From Deroplatys truncata (lineage: Eukaryota; Arthropoda; Insecta; Mantodea; Mantidae): a stretch of 64,000 nucleotides of DNA. Shown here piece by piece: positions 54,473-64,000 of the stretch; position 1 is the first letter of the stretch, and each line of letters begins with the position of its first letter. Made by a program: the position numbers and the translations under genes. The notes beneath the pieces are model-generated. The model saw nothing but the letters and a program-made list of their open reading frames with translations, did no database searches and was not told the DNA's origin. The stretch lies in NCBI GenBank assembly GCA_030765065.1, contig CM060990.1, forward strand, positions 669,196,118-669,260,117, given 5' to 3'.

Positions 54473-55487
54473 TGAGAAAGGTGTTGTATTGAAGTATTGT
54501 TATTTGCCCCACGTATGGAAGCCAATTTGAGAAGATGGTTTGTTACGTTATTTGCACCACGCTTTGGGCGTCAATTTAAAGTAGGTTGTATTGAAGGAGT
54601 TGTATTATATTTCAACTATTGGGGAGCCGAACTTGTAGTAGCTGCAACCGCACGTATGCTACCCGGTTTCCGGTAGCCTTTGCCCCAAGTTTAAACAAAT
54701 ATTAACTTTGTAAATAAAATGTTTCTTTATATATTTAATATTTATGTTTGCCTCGGCTGCGTCAGCATTTGTTAGAGACACGTTTCTCTTAGGCAGGGTT
54801 GTGATGCGACAAGAATGTAGGCTTACACAGATTATAAGTTTTAATTCACTCCTTTTTATTAATCCTTGACACAAATTAAATAGCACTTCACTGATATAGA
54901 GAGCTGTGAGATTCTTTTATGAATTACTTGCACTTTTTAACACGTAAACTATTTTTCGTCTCACACGAATACATATTATATTTCTTGGGGATGCACAAGC
55001 AACGCATCCAGTTATGAGCACTGTTTGGAGGCAACTGAATTGATTTCAACCGTCTAAACTTGTAAATTTCTGTATTTCAAGTCTCTGATTGGCTAATCCT
55101 ACTCCAATAGAATACCTGCATTTAACTAAAGTTTTTTCTGGTTGTTGATTGGCTATTTTTAAACTGTCTCAAAATTACATTATTGCTGCTCTAATGAGGA
55201 CTAGTAGCATTTAAACTTCCTTACTCATTATTGCCTCAAGGCTACTTCATTGTTGCCTCATTGTTAGCAACTTTAAACTTACTTCTCACAGCTCCTACAT
55301 TATTAAATTACGTAATACATTCACATAACATTAGTGAACATGTTTACAATAATATAAGCATATGCAATGACTGTTACATACATTTTACAATTTATTACAT
55401 ACACATATTGCTTCAAGACGGGCTGTTATAGAATTTATATTTATATAATTTGACTGAAACCATTCAATTGTTAAAAATACTGCCTCA
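54473..55487 (-). repeat. Solo LTR copy 8
   Basis: Plus-strand ends TGAGAAAGGTG and ATACTGCCTCA; flanks AACG and AACC differ by one base. Length is 1015 bp. Two PBS-like units spaced 48 bp (CACGTATGGAAGCCAATTTG at 54510 and CACGCTTTGGGCGTCAATTT at 54558) sit inside the left edge. Confidence 0.92.
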
Positions 55488-56559
55488 AACCATGTCGACG
55501 TGAAATAGTATTTCTATATATTTTAGATACCAGATTTTCACGAATATGACACATTTAAATGTATAGTTTTATGCCATGAAGAGAGATGTGTTTAAATTTG
55601 GAAGTAATGAAATCTGAATAAGACACTGAACACTACACAGTCTGTCCCTTGGATGACTGAAGCTACCCTATACCTTTTAATAACCGATTTCTTATTAAAT
55701 ATGAGACAGTTTTGAAAATATGTAGAAACACCTGAATATCTTTAGCCTAGATTACCTTCACAAAATAAGAATAACAATCGTTATTCCGATGGCTGTGAAT
55801 TAAGAATGGACCGAAATAATGCAAATATTACGAAATCAAAGAAAAAAAATATATAGCTCGGAAGAATGAAGAATTCATAAGAATTGAAAATAGTGATCGC
55901 TTAAAGGTAAAATTCTAACGGAGGTGTACAATACATTAAAAGTTAGTGTATGATGTAAACAGTAAATTTTAAATTTAGCAATTATTTTGTTTATTTCCAT
56001 TCAGCCTCTTTTATGAAACATTTGAGCTGATAAATATTTAGTCCTTGTGTTAGCAGTTCAGCCAATTGCTTGCCAATGTCCTTAAAAGTCATCAAAGCAT
56101 TATATTTTAATGACTGTTTAACACATATTCCCACTTGTCAATGGAGTGTTACGACCATATAAATTTCGCCTAATCGCAATCAACTATCAGTGTAATATTG
56201 TTGATATAATCTTGTTGAAGCTGATATCATTTAAAGTATTATCAAAGTTGATAGCATTTTTCTGTAATAACTGAGTAGGCCCTGCTTTCAACTGAAGAAT
56301 GGCTTGTTTACTAATCAATGAGTAACGCCGTAACCTTATAATCAACAAACTGAGGAAATATAGGTAACCCTAGCACCTTGACAACTATATTTACAGTCAC
56401 TGGGTGCCAATTTCATAATTGTTTCAATTATTAAAAGCTAGTTTGGAAACATATACTCCCACGTCTTTTCTTTGTAGTTAGTTGGGCAAGCTACTCTTAG
56501 GTGTCTTAACAAATAGCTATCCACAGGACAGTGAAATACCATGGCAATGCAAACAAATT
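55488..56559. other. No recognisable feature
   Basis: AT-rich DNA with stops in all frames. Confidence 0.45.
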
Positions 56560-56690
56560 ATATCAGGTGGCCCAATCGCGTCGTATTCAAGTGTGTATCC
56601 CTTCGTGCGTTAAAAGAGTTGCAGAACTCAAAGGGGTAACTCCAAGTAAACACCGGCCATTAGGAAACTTGCGTCAGCGAGCTTGCCGTT
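56560..56690 (+). repeat. Arm 1 of a spaced inverted repeat
   Basis: CCCTTCGTGCGTTAAAAGAG, TTGCAGAACTCAAAGGGG and TCCAAGTAAACACCGGCCAT match, reverse-complemented, 57440-57535 with a few differences over about 85 bp. It is followed by an 18-T run at 56689-56706. Confidence 0.7.
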
Positions 56691-56860
56691 TTTTTTTTTT
56701 TTTTTTGGTTTTTTTAAAGTTCCATTTATACCCCGTCTTTAACTACAACTGTCTTCTTATCGGCGGCCTTTCCGGAATATATTATTGCCTATAGTAATGG
56801 TGTTAACTCGCATTCGCTTGTCTTTGGGTTTCTAGTACACTTGGGCTTTAATCATTGGAT

Positions 56861-56862
<2 letters not shown>

Positions 56863-56918
<56 letters not shown>
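56863..56918. repeat. (CA)28 microsatellite
   Basis: An uninterrupted CA run of 56 bases. Confidence 0.97.
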
Positions 56919-56920
<2 letters not shown>

Positions 56921-57429
56921 TATTCACGCTCCCGGGACCCGTTTACCTAGCAAGGATGATGAGCGGATCATGCTCATTGAGAGACATTTCTCAGGCTTGC
57001 AATAGAGTTTACAGTCCGTGATGATAGACAAAAATAGACCGATAAATTCTTAGTATATGTTGCACTTAAGTTACAAACGCTTTATTTTCGAGAAAATAAA
57101 CTCACTTTTTAGACTGACAAATAATTAAAACGTCTTTTTTAGACCTATTGCTATCCGCCCATATCTATTTCTTTAATTGCGTTTACGCTGTTCTTGTCTA
57201 ACATTAGGACTATAAGCAACAAATATGAAAACACGCTGTGTTTCACTACCCTTTTTTTGCTTGTTATTATAAACGTTATTTGTTACTATTATTATAATTA
57301 TCATCTTCATCTAACGGTAGTTATGCTGACTTTGCTCTTGAAAGGGTGTTCGAAATTTTGCCCTTGTTGATTGATACGATGTTCCAACCGTCTCAGTGTA
57401 TCCATATGGACGTTTCTGAGAACCACTGG

Positions 57430-57550
57430 TATTGTAGTAGTAGTAGATTTTTTATGGTCTGCATTTACTTGGAATTGCCCCGTTGAGTTCTGCAACTCTT
57501 AACGCACGAAGGGTTTAGCTGCACACGTCAAATACGGCGTACTACAGTAA
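57430..57550 (-). repeat. Arm 2 of a spaced inverted repeat
   Basis: Reverse complement of the arm at 56575-56660 (CCCTTCGTGCGTTAAGAG, TTGCAGAACTCAACGGGG). The spacer of about 770 bp includes the CA microsatellite. The family is unknown. Confidence 0.7.
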
Positions 57551-58493
57551 CTATATCTAAATATAAATCTCTTAATTATTATAGGTAGCACGGAAACTTG
57601 CGTTCATTTGATCACTATTAAATATATTTACTAAACGGTCCTATTGTATACCACGGGAACATTAATCTCTATAGATAATACCCTCCGGCATAGTGGTCAC
57701 GTATCATGACAAAATTAAAGCTCTTACGTTATTACTTATCATAATTTAAACAAACTAATTTTTCTCATTCCCGCCTTCTTCTCGCCCTGCTCCTCAAATA
57801 TTTCTATGATTCAATTACCTCTTCTGAAAAATGGGGGAAGAAAAGAAACTCTGTGACTCTCAGAATCGAAGGCTTCATCCGTAAAAGAACTATCCAAGAT
57901 TGCTGTAGTATCGTATAATCTCACATACCCGCGTTGTTATGTCCGAAAACATTATAATTTATGGTGAAACGTAGTAAATTGGTGTCCTGCTGTTTTGGTT
58001 GACAATGCTGATCCCGTTGGGACTGTCCCTGTGTGAACAAGGTGTACTCCCATGGTGGAGCATATTTTGGGTTAACAAACAACGTAATTACGTGATTAAG
58101 TCAAAACTGCAGCGTGTCAATTGTCCTATAATGAGCACTTCATTTGCGCATCTACGATCGACGTTTCAAGCCTGCATAAATTCGACCAGACTACAGATTT
58201 TTGTTCCAACACCGGGTGGTTAAACAAACATGCTACAGAAGTTTAAACATACAAAGGGTGAGGAAAAACAATGCGCAGCAAATTGTAGAGTAGAAGACCA
58301 GTACTGAAATGAACATTTTGAGGAAAAGAACATGGGGTCGCAAAGCCTTTTTACTGTGCTACATGCGTCAACATTAACTCCGCAATGTTAGAGTTTCACT
58401 AGGTGTGTCTGATGTTCAATGCTGCAATAGTGTTGTGAAGCCAACTGGATGGTACGGTAATCCCGAACGCTCCTCTTGTTCAGTACAGTGTTA
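57551..58493. other. No recognisable feature
   Basis: A 74-codon plus-strand frame at 57999-58223 has no domain. CCTCCGGCATAGTGGTCACG at 57682 is reminiscent of a SINE-1 A box but nothing else of the SINE follows. Confidence 0.4.
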
Positions 58494-58816
58494 GTAGGTA
58501 GGTAGGGTATCTTTATTGGTTTCATTAATATTAGCTCATAACGTACCCGAGGGGCACAGGCCTCTCTCCTCGGAGAGGTGGCTTGGTTTAGCGATCCCGA
58601 TTAGCCATTCCGTGAAGGATCCTCCTTATTCTTAAAACTAGTCCATTACTTATAGTCCTTAACATTATATACTGATCGTATATTCACTGTTGGTTCATGC
58701 ACTGGTTCTTTAGTCCTTCACTTTTTTTTTTCTCCGGTTGTCTCTTGCTAGCTTGGCTGACTTCAACACTGTATACCGATCCTTAGCCCTTCACTTTTTG
58801 TTCATGTACTGTTTCT

Positions 58817-59729
58817 TGAGAAAGGTTTGTTGCTGCTACGTATGGAAAGTCAGCTTGAAGCTGATGTATTGTATTTCAACTGTTGGGGAGCCGAACTTGT
58901 AGTAGTTGCAACCGCACGTATAGTAAACAGTTTCCGGTAGCCTTCGCCCCAAATGTACTTTCAGGTGGCCTTTGCCCCAAGTTTTTTTTTTAAATATTAA
59001 CTTTTTAGTTTGACTGTTTCTTTAAATATTATATTTATGTTTACTTTGGCTGCGTCAGTATTATTGTTAGGGGCACGTTTCTCTTAGTAGGGTTGTGATG
59101 CGACAAGAATGTAGGCTTACACAGATTATAATTTTACTTCACTCCTTTTATTAATGCTTGATACGATTTAAATAACACTTTACTGATATAGAGAGCTGTG
59201 AGATTCTTTTTATTAATTAATTACACTTTTTAACACGTAAACTTACTTTTCGTCTCACACGAATACATATAATATTTCTTGAGGATACTTTTTGCGTCTG
59301 GTTAGTAACTCTATCTGCAGGCAACTGAACTGTAAATTTGTAAAATGTTCTCCTTTTCAGTTTCTGATTGGCTAATCCTAATCCAATAGAATACCTTCAT
59401 TTAACTATAGCTTTTTCTGGTTGTTGATTGGCTATTTTTATAAACTGTCACTAAAATTACATTATTGCTTCCAAGAATCAGAAGTAGTATTGTTAAACTC
59501 TCAAACTCATTATTGCCTCAAAGTTACCTCATTGTTAGCAACTTTTAACTTATTATTCTCACAGCTCCTACATTATTACACATGGATACAATAATACAAG
59601 CATATGAAATGACTGTTAATACATTTTACAAATGATTACATACAGATATTGCTTCAAGGCGGGCTGTTATTGAATTTACATATTATATAATTAGACTGAA
59701 ATTATTTAAGTGTTAAAAATACTGCCTCA
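58817..59729 (-). repeat. Solo LTR copy 9
   Basis: Plus-strand ends TGAGAAAGG and ATACTGCCTCA, flanked by TTCT at 58813-58816 and 59730-59733. Length is 913 bp. The upstream repeat unit at 58700 (GTTCTTTAGTCC) shows the uninterrupted target sequence. One PBS-like unit remains. Confidence 0.95.
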
Positions 59730-59859
59730 TTCTTTAGTCCTACACTTTTCTTTTCTCCTGTTGTCTCTTGTTAGTTTGACTGACGTCAACACTATACAGT
59801 GATCCAGTCCTTCACTTTTTGATCATGCACTATTTCTGTTGTGCTGCACTTTCTTTTCT

Positions 59860-60490
59860 CCTGACCCATTCTTTTATTGATGTTCTGGATTGCTGTCTTG
59901 ACTATAAGTTGCCTTCTCCGTTTTTTGTTTTGATACTGTGGCCCATCTGCTGCCGAATGCCATGAGCACGTCTGACTATCGTGTCCTCTGACGGCCTAGT
60001 TTACTTCGTTGTTCTCGGCTCCCATGTCGTTAACCTGTGGGTGCATCGGTTGGCGTCTTGCCTCATAATGTGTCCCGCCCATCTCCATTTTTTTATAACT
60101 GATGGTTTTTTCTATACCTATTATTTGTGTAATTCCTCTTATTACTTCGTGATGCTTAGAACTCTTCTTTCCATTTTTCTTTGACATGTTGTACTGACTT
60201 TTGTTTTTTTTTTTATTACGCTCCGAGTTGCCAGTCGTATATCAGTGCAGGTAATATGCATGTGTTCATGATACCCCTCTGGATATTAAAATTGAAGGAT
60301 TTTTCTACTAATATGAATATCAGCGCACAGAACTTTGACCACGAGGTCAATATTCTCCTCGTGATTCCCTTGGTAATACTTTTCTTGAAGGTGGTTGCTT
60401 GTTCCAGGTAAATTTTCTGCACATATTCCAGTATTTCAGTTTGATGTCCTTCTCTCTGTCATTTGTCATTTTTTTGTCTTTTTGAGTTTT
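59860..60490 (-). pseudogene. Endonuclease-reverse transcriptase C-terminus (non-LTR)
   Basis: The minus-strand frame reads ILEYVQKIYLEQATTFKKSI, then ITRRILTSWSKFCALIF, then NIQRGIMNTCILPALIYDWQ (60422-60216), then RRVLSITK with stops, then VIKKWRWAGHIMRQDANRCT (60090-60040) and RPSEDTIVRRAHGIRQQMGH. These blocks ('Y-L-G-Q', 'R-R-I-x-x-W', 'C-V-L-P-A-L-x-Y-G', 'K-W-x-W-A-G-H-x-x-R') are the conserved C-terminus of RTE/CR1-type elements frequent in insects. The YADD active site lies upstream and is absent. At least four stops show it is dead. Confidence 0.85.
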
Positions 60491-61303
60491 TTAAATTTCT
60501 GTAAAGTACATTTTTTCAAGCTACTTTTCAGAAGAAAACAAGAATTATGCTTTTAGGAACATACAAAGATCTCTTTCGTGAAACTTCATCTGCTTTTCTA
60601 TAATGCTAAATATAAGAAAATATATGTCCGAAAATACAGCTCTAAATTTTGAACTAACCTATCAACATAGAAATAAACTACATTAAAATGGCTATATGAT
60701 GGGATATTAAGGTAATAGAAGAGCTTTACATGTTTTGTGTTGGATTTCTAACCCACCAAGGAACGATTAAAACAAAAAAGTTTTATGCATTTTCACTATA
60801 GGAGTATAACCATTTTAATTAAAATATAATAAAAGGTATTTTCGTATGTTTAAGAGAGAAGGAGAGGGGGAAACTTTGAAGAGCATAACGCATAAATAAA
60901 ATTCGAATAAATATAAAATTAACTCAGGTAACTTTTAGGGATGCAGTGCAAAACGTTTCAACGAATCACAAATGTATCTACAATTATTTTGTTTAAAACA
61001 TTTTATGTTTGATATATTCATATAAAATTCACTTTGTGTCTTAAATTTTCACTAAGAAACATATGAAGACCTGTTTATGCTAGTGTAGGTATATGCCAAG
61101 TCATTAGAGATGTAGAAAATTTTACTTCCCGAAAAATTACGATATTGTTAAAATATACTGTTTATGTGAATCAAACTTCCTGTAGCGGAAGAGTTTTTAA
61201 AGTATTTGCTGTTGTTTGAGAAGTTTTCCACAAACTTATCCAGTACAGTTTGAATCGATGAGTGGGCTAAAATTATCAGTCACCCTGATGAAAACCATTG
61301 TCT
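60491..61303. other. No supported gene
   Basis: AT-rich. The part at 60960-61190 has weak resemblance to repeat B (GTAGAAAATTTTACTTCCC), too diverged to assign. Confidence 0.35.
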
Positions 61304-61664
61304 TCTTCATCTTTCTCTGTTTAACCTCCTCTTATGTAGGACTGACACCCCCCAGGACTTACAGGCGGGTGCCTGGGGTCAGAGGCCCGTCGAGGAGCAG
61401 ACACTCATGGATCAGACAGAATATCCAGGATGGGTGATTCAGCCCGATGCCTGGTATGCGAGGAAGGAAGTAGATGAAGCGAAAAGAAAGGTGATGATGG
61501 AGCAGTTGATGGAATGAATGGCGGGGGGAACCGGAGAATCCGGAGAAAAACCGCCCAGACGCCGCTTTGTCAACCACAAATCCCACACGCGGGTCCCTGG
61601 GATTGAACACGGGCTGCCTCGGTGAGAGGAGAGCGGTCTAACCACTCGGCCATGGCGCCGCCGT
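61304..61664 (-). repeat. SINE-2, complete copy (tRNA-Ser/Leu-like head)
   Basis: On the minus strand the head starts CGGCGCCATGGCCGAGTGGT; the A box TGGCCGAGTGG is at 61652-61642 and the B box GTTCAATCCC at 61608-61599, as in tRNAs with a long variable arm (Ser/Leu type). The body ends at CATAAGAGGAGG. A perfect 11-bp duplication AACCATTGTCT lies at 61293-61303 and 61665-61675. Confidence 0.93.
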
Positions 61665-61675
61665 AACCATTGTCT

Positions 61676-62034
61676 ATACCTAAAAATGTACATTACCTCA
61701 CTAAAACCAATTCTGGAGAAAGTTTATCAGGACTGTTGTCGAAGAAGTTGACCTCAGAATTATATATTTAAGAAAGTGACGTTTTGAGCAGTTAAAATAG
61801 TTCACAACAATACAAAAGAGATTATGAACTAATATTATCTGGACAATTGCATTGCATTACAAAGTGAATACTGCAGGACAGTGAAGTATTGGAGAGTAAG
61901 ACTGCTAATGATTTTGGTGTCAAATGCAGCACTAAAGAAAACCACATGAAATTAGGCAGCAAGCTTCGTACACTTTTTCTTTGTCTAACACCTAACCATA
62001 TCAGGTAAAACGAAGTATTGTATTGTATTCCCCT
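61676..62034. other. No recognisable feature
   Basis: AT-rich DNA without a supported feature. Confidence 0.4.
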
Positions 62035-62640
62035 TAAATTTGATATCGAGATTTCACCGGAAATAAATGTTTTGATGCCCCTGAATTAAAAACAGTTTGT
62101 ATATGTATCAGTGAACAGCATAACTAAAAAACTAAATGCTGGATAAATACTTAATTTGATAGTATCCTCCAAAGTTGCCACAAAGATTTTCAACAAAATC
62201 CAACACTCCACAAAGAAAACTGTCGATACTTTTTCTAGCGATTTTGGTTAAAATACCCTATATTTTTGATAATTAAATGTAAATAAATTGTATATATTGA
62301 ATTTTCTAGAAATAGCCTGTGTAATCCTCTTTAATAGGAAGGAATTTTGTATAATTTTGATAACGGGTACAACAAAAGAGATGGAAAAAAAATCTTGCTA
62401 CAAAAAAATGCAGATCTCTTTAACTCACACAATTCCTTTTGTGGCATCAGCTATTTCCGATATATCTCTTAACGTTGGTTTGATATTTTAAAGTGCTGTC
62501 GCTATCCAGTTGTTTCTCTCGAAGTTAGGGATAGGCTGAAATTTTTATGCCAGCGTATAGCAACTCACTTTTAAGTATCTGAGTATCCATTCGGTTTTCT
62601 CTATCACCTATCTCTATCAATTTGATCAATTTGTAGAACT
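62035..62640 (+). repeat. Repeat B copy
   Basis: CGAGATTTCACCGGAAATAA, AACAGCATAACTAAAAAACT, ATTTTCTAGAAATAGCCTG and GGCATCAGCTATTTCCGAT follow the family order. The right end is diverged. Confidence 0.7.
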
Positions 62641-62798
62641 TCATTTGTCTTTATTTTCTAGTTTCTTGTCAATTTTAAAACTAATATCATACTATGGATG
62701 TTAGAAGGGAATAAATGTTCTAAAATTCTTCCACTTATTATGGATCTAAGAGGATTTCTCCTTTTAAAGGCCAAAATTCTCGTTTTATTTGTGGACTT

Positions 62799-63924
62799 TG
62801 AAGTTGATGTATTGTTTCGTTATTTTTACGTTGTTATTTATAAGCCCCACGCTTTGGGCGCCAATTTGAAGTAGATGGTATTTTGCTGCTATTTGCTACA
62901 CGCTTTGGGGGCCAATTTGAAGTAGATGGTATTTTGCTGCTATTTGCTCCACGCTTTGGGAGCCAATTTGAAGTAGATGGTATTTTGCTGCTATTTGCTC
63001 CACGCTTTGGGCGCCAATTTGAAGTAGGAGTTGTATTGTGGTTCAACTGTTGGGGAGCCGAACTTGAAATAGTTGCAACCGCACGTATGGTACCCGAAGC
63101 CTTCTTCCCAGAAATTTAAAAATATTAACTTTGTAATTTGACTGCTTCTTCAAATATTATATATTGAAGTTTTCCTCGGCTGCGTCAGTATTATTGTTAG
63201 AGACAAGGATTTCTTTGCAATGCGTGGTGCGGCTGAAGAATGTAGGCTTACACAGATTTTAATTTTTTATTCACTGCTTTTTTTGTTAATTCTTGACACG
63301 ATTTAAATAACTCTTCACTGATATAGAGAGCTGTGAGATTCTTTTATTAAATACTTGCACTTTTTAAACACGTAAACTATTTTCTCACACATAATACGTA
63401 TTCAATTTCTCGTGGACACATCTCGCGTCCGGTTAGGAACACTGTCTGCAAGCAACGCGTCCAGTTATGAGCTCTGTCTACAGGCAACTGACTTGATTTC
63501 TGCGTCCTAAATTTGTAAATTTCTGTATTTCAAGTCTCTGATTGGCTATTGCTACTCCAATAGAATTCTTTCATTTAACTTATGCTTCTTTCTGGTTGTT
63601 GATTGGATATTTTATAAACTGTTTCAAAAATTGCATTATTGTTTCAAAGAATATTATTAAACCTTCTTGCTTATTATTGTCTCAAGGTTACCTTATTGTT
63701 AGCAACTTTTAACCTATTTCTCACAGTTCCTACATTATTAAATTACGTAATACATTCACATAACATTATTACACATGTATACAATTATATAAACATATAC
63801 AATGACTGTAATATACATTTTTGTATATTGCTACATAAACATATTGCTTTAAGGCGGGCTGTTATTGAATTTATATATTATATAATTTGACTAAAATCAT
63901 TTAAGTGTTAAAAATACTGCCTCA
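62799..63924 (-). repeat. Solo LTR copy 10, with four PBS-like units
   Basis: Plus-strand ends TGAAGTTGATG and ATACTGCCTCA are flanked by a perfect ACTT at 62795-62798 and 63925-63928. Length is 1126 bp, the longest of the family because of the repeat array at 62848-63030. Confidence 0.95.
62848..63030 (-). repeat. 51-bp tandem array of PBS-like units inside LTR copy 10
   Basis: CACGCTTTGG recurs at 62848, 62899, 62950 and 63001, exactly 51 bp apart. In the sense strand each unit reads CTTCAAATTGGCGCCCAAAG then CGTGGAGCAAATAGC. TGGCGCCCAA is the classic primer-binding-site start of many gypsy-type elements. The unit length is divisible by three, so a 17-residue repeat appears in translation, but this is not a protein. 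Confidence 0.9.
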
Positions 63925-64000
63925 ACTTCTTTAAATTATACTGCACTGCATATTAGCTCAAAATACGTATTGAGCTTTGGAGTTTATACGAAGGACATCC

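Larger units (their letters stand above)
58494..60490 (-). mobile_element. Non-LTR retrotransposon 3' end with (TACC)n tail, split by an LTR
   Basis: The minus-strand order is reverse-transcriptase thumb and C-terminal domain (60490-59860), a 3' UTR with two to three copies of an approximately 120-bp unit (59860-59730 and 58816-58690), a hairpin-forming CCTCTCTCCTCGGAGAGG segment near 58570, AATAAAG and finally about four TACC repeats at 58507-58494. The tail microsatellite marks the 3' end of target-primed insertion. Solo LTR copy 9 interrupts the UTR. Confidence 0.75.

Noticed and set aside
62834-63046. Minus-strand frame with a 17-residue repeat (NWxPKRGANSSKIPSTS)
   Set aside because: It is the translation of the 51-bp PBS-like array; other LTR copies have 48-bp or irregular spacing and stops.

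Overview
The window looks like intergenic DNA from an arthropod, most likely an insect. It is AT-rich and has no operons or prokaryotic signals. Every protein trace I recognise is a transposase, retrotransposon Gag, or non-LTR reverse transcriptase/RNase H, and nearly all are broken. I found no intact host gene, rRNA or convincing functional tRNA gene. Species cannot be read from the sequence; mariner, Tc1-like, foldback and hAT MITEs together with tRNA-derived SINEs fit a large hemimetabolous insect genome, but that is inference.

The most prominent component is one LTR family of about 0.9-1.1 kb with ten copies, at 12392, 14245, about 19983, 22231, 27854, 35256, 49426, 54473, 58817 and 62799. 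The sense strand starts TGAGGCAG and ends CTTCA or CTCA. Most copies are flanked by 4-bp target-site duplications (TATT, CACA, AGTT, AATT, TAGT, TTCT, ACTT), so they are solo LTRs. One copy (27854) directly follows a polypurine tract and a gag-like frame, which ties the family to Ty3/gypsy. A 48-51 bp unit resembling a primer-binding site is repeated 0 to 4 times at the 3' edge of the LTR; this is the most unusual structure in the window.

DNA transposons are the second layer. There is a mariner with one internal stop (37538-38831), a decayed mariner (16727-18314), a mariner split by a solo LTR (49271-50915), a mariner 3' end (47992-48290), two deletion-derivative mariners sharing one junction (35205-36997 and 39214-40606), an internally deleted Tc1-like element (7968-8825), two fragments of a second transposase type (13471-13734 and 15640-16480), a Tigger-like C-terminus (5353-5526), four foldback MITE copies and a 156-bp hAT MITE (51973-52128).

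The third layer is non-LTR and SINE material. Non-LTR 3' ends lie on the minus strand at 23330-24151, 31735-32110 and 58494-60490. At least four tRNA-headed SINE groups are present, several with clean 11-13 bp target-site duplications. One SINE-2 relative carries a 76-bp internal tandem array (1143-1522).

Layout: 1-7600 SINEs, purine tract and a unique AT-rich stretch; 7600-11300 three copies of an unclassified repeat, one carrying the Tc1-like element; 11300-23300 four solo LTRs and transposase pseudogenes; 23300-30400 non-LTR fragment, foldback MITEs, Gag remnant and a possible stress-type promoter; 30400-41800 SINEs, a GC-rich coding-like relic and three mariners; 41800-49200 mostly unannotated AT-rich DNA; 49200-64000 nested mariner/LTR, MITEs, SINEs, a non-LTR element split by an LTR, and the last solo LTR. 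Nested insertions give a relative order: the SINE-1, mariner and non-LTR copies that are interrupted predate the LTR, SINE or MITE copies inside them.
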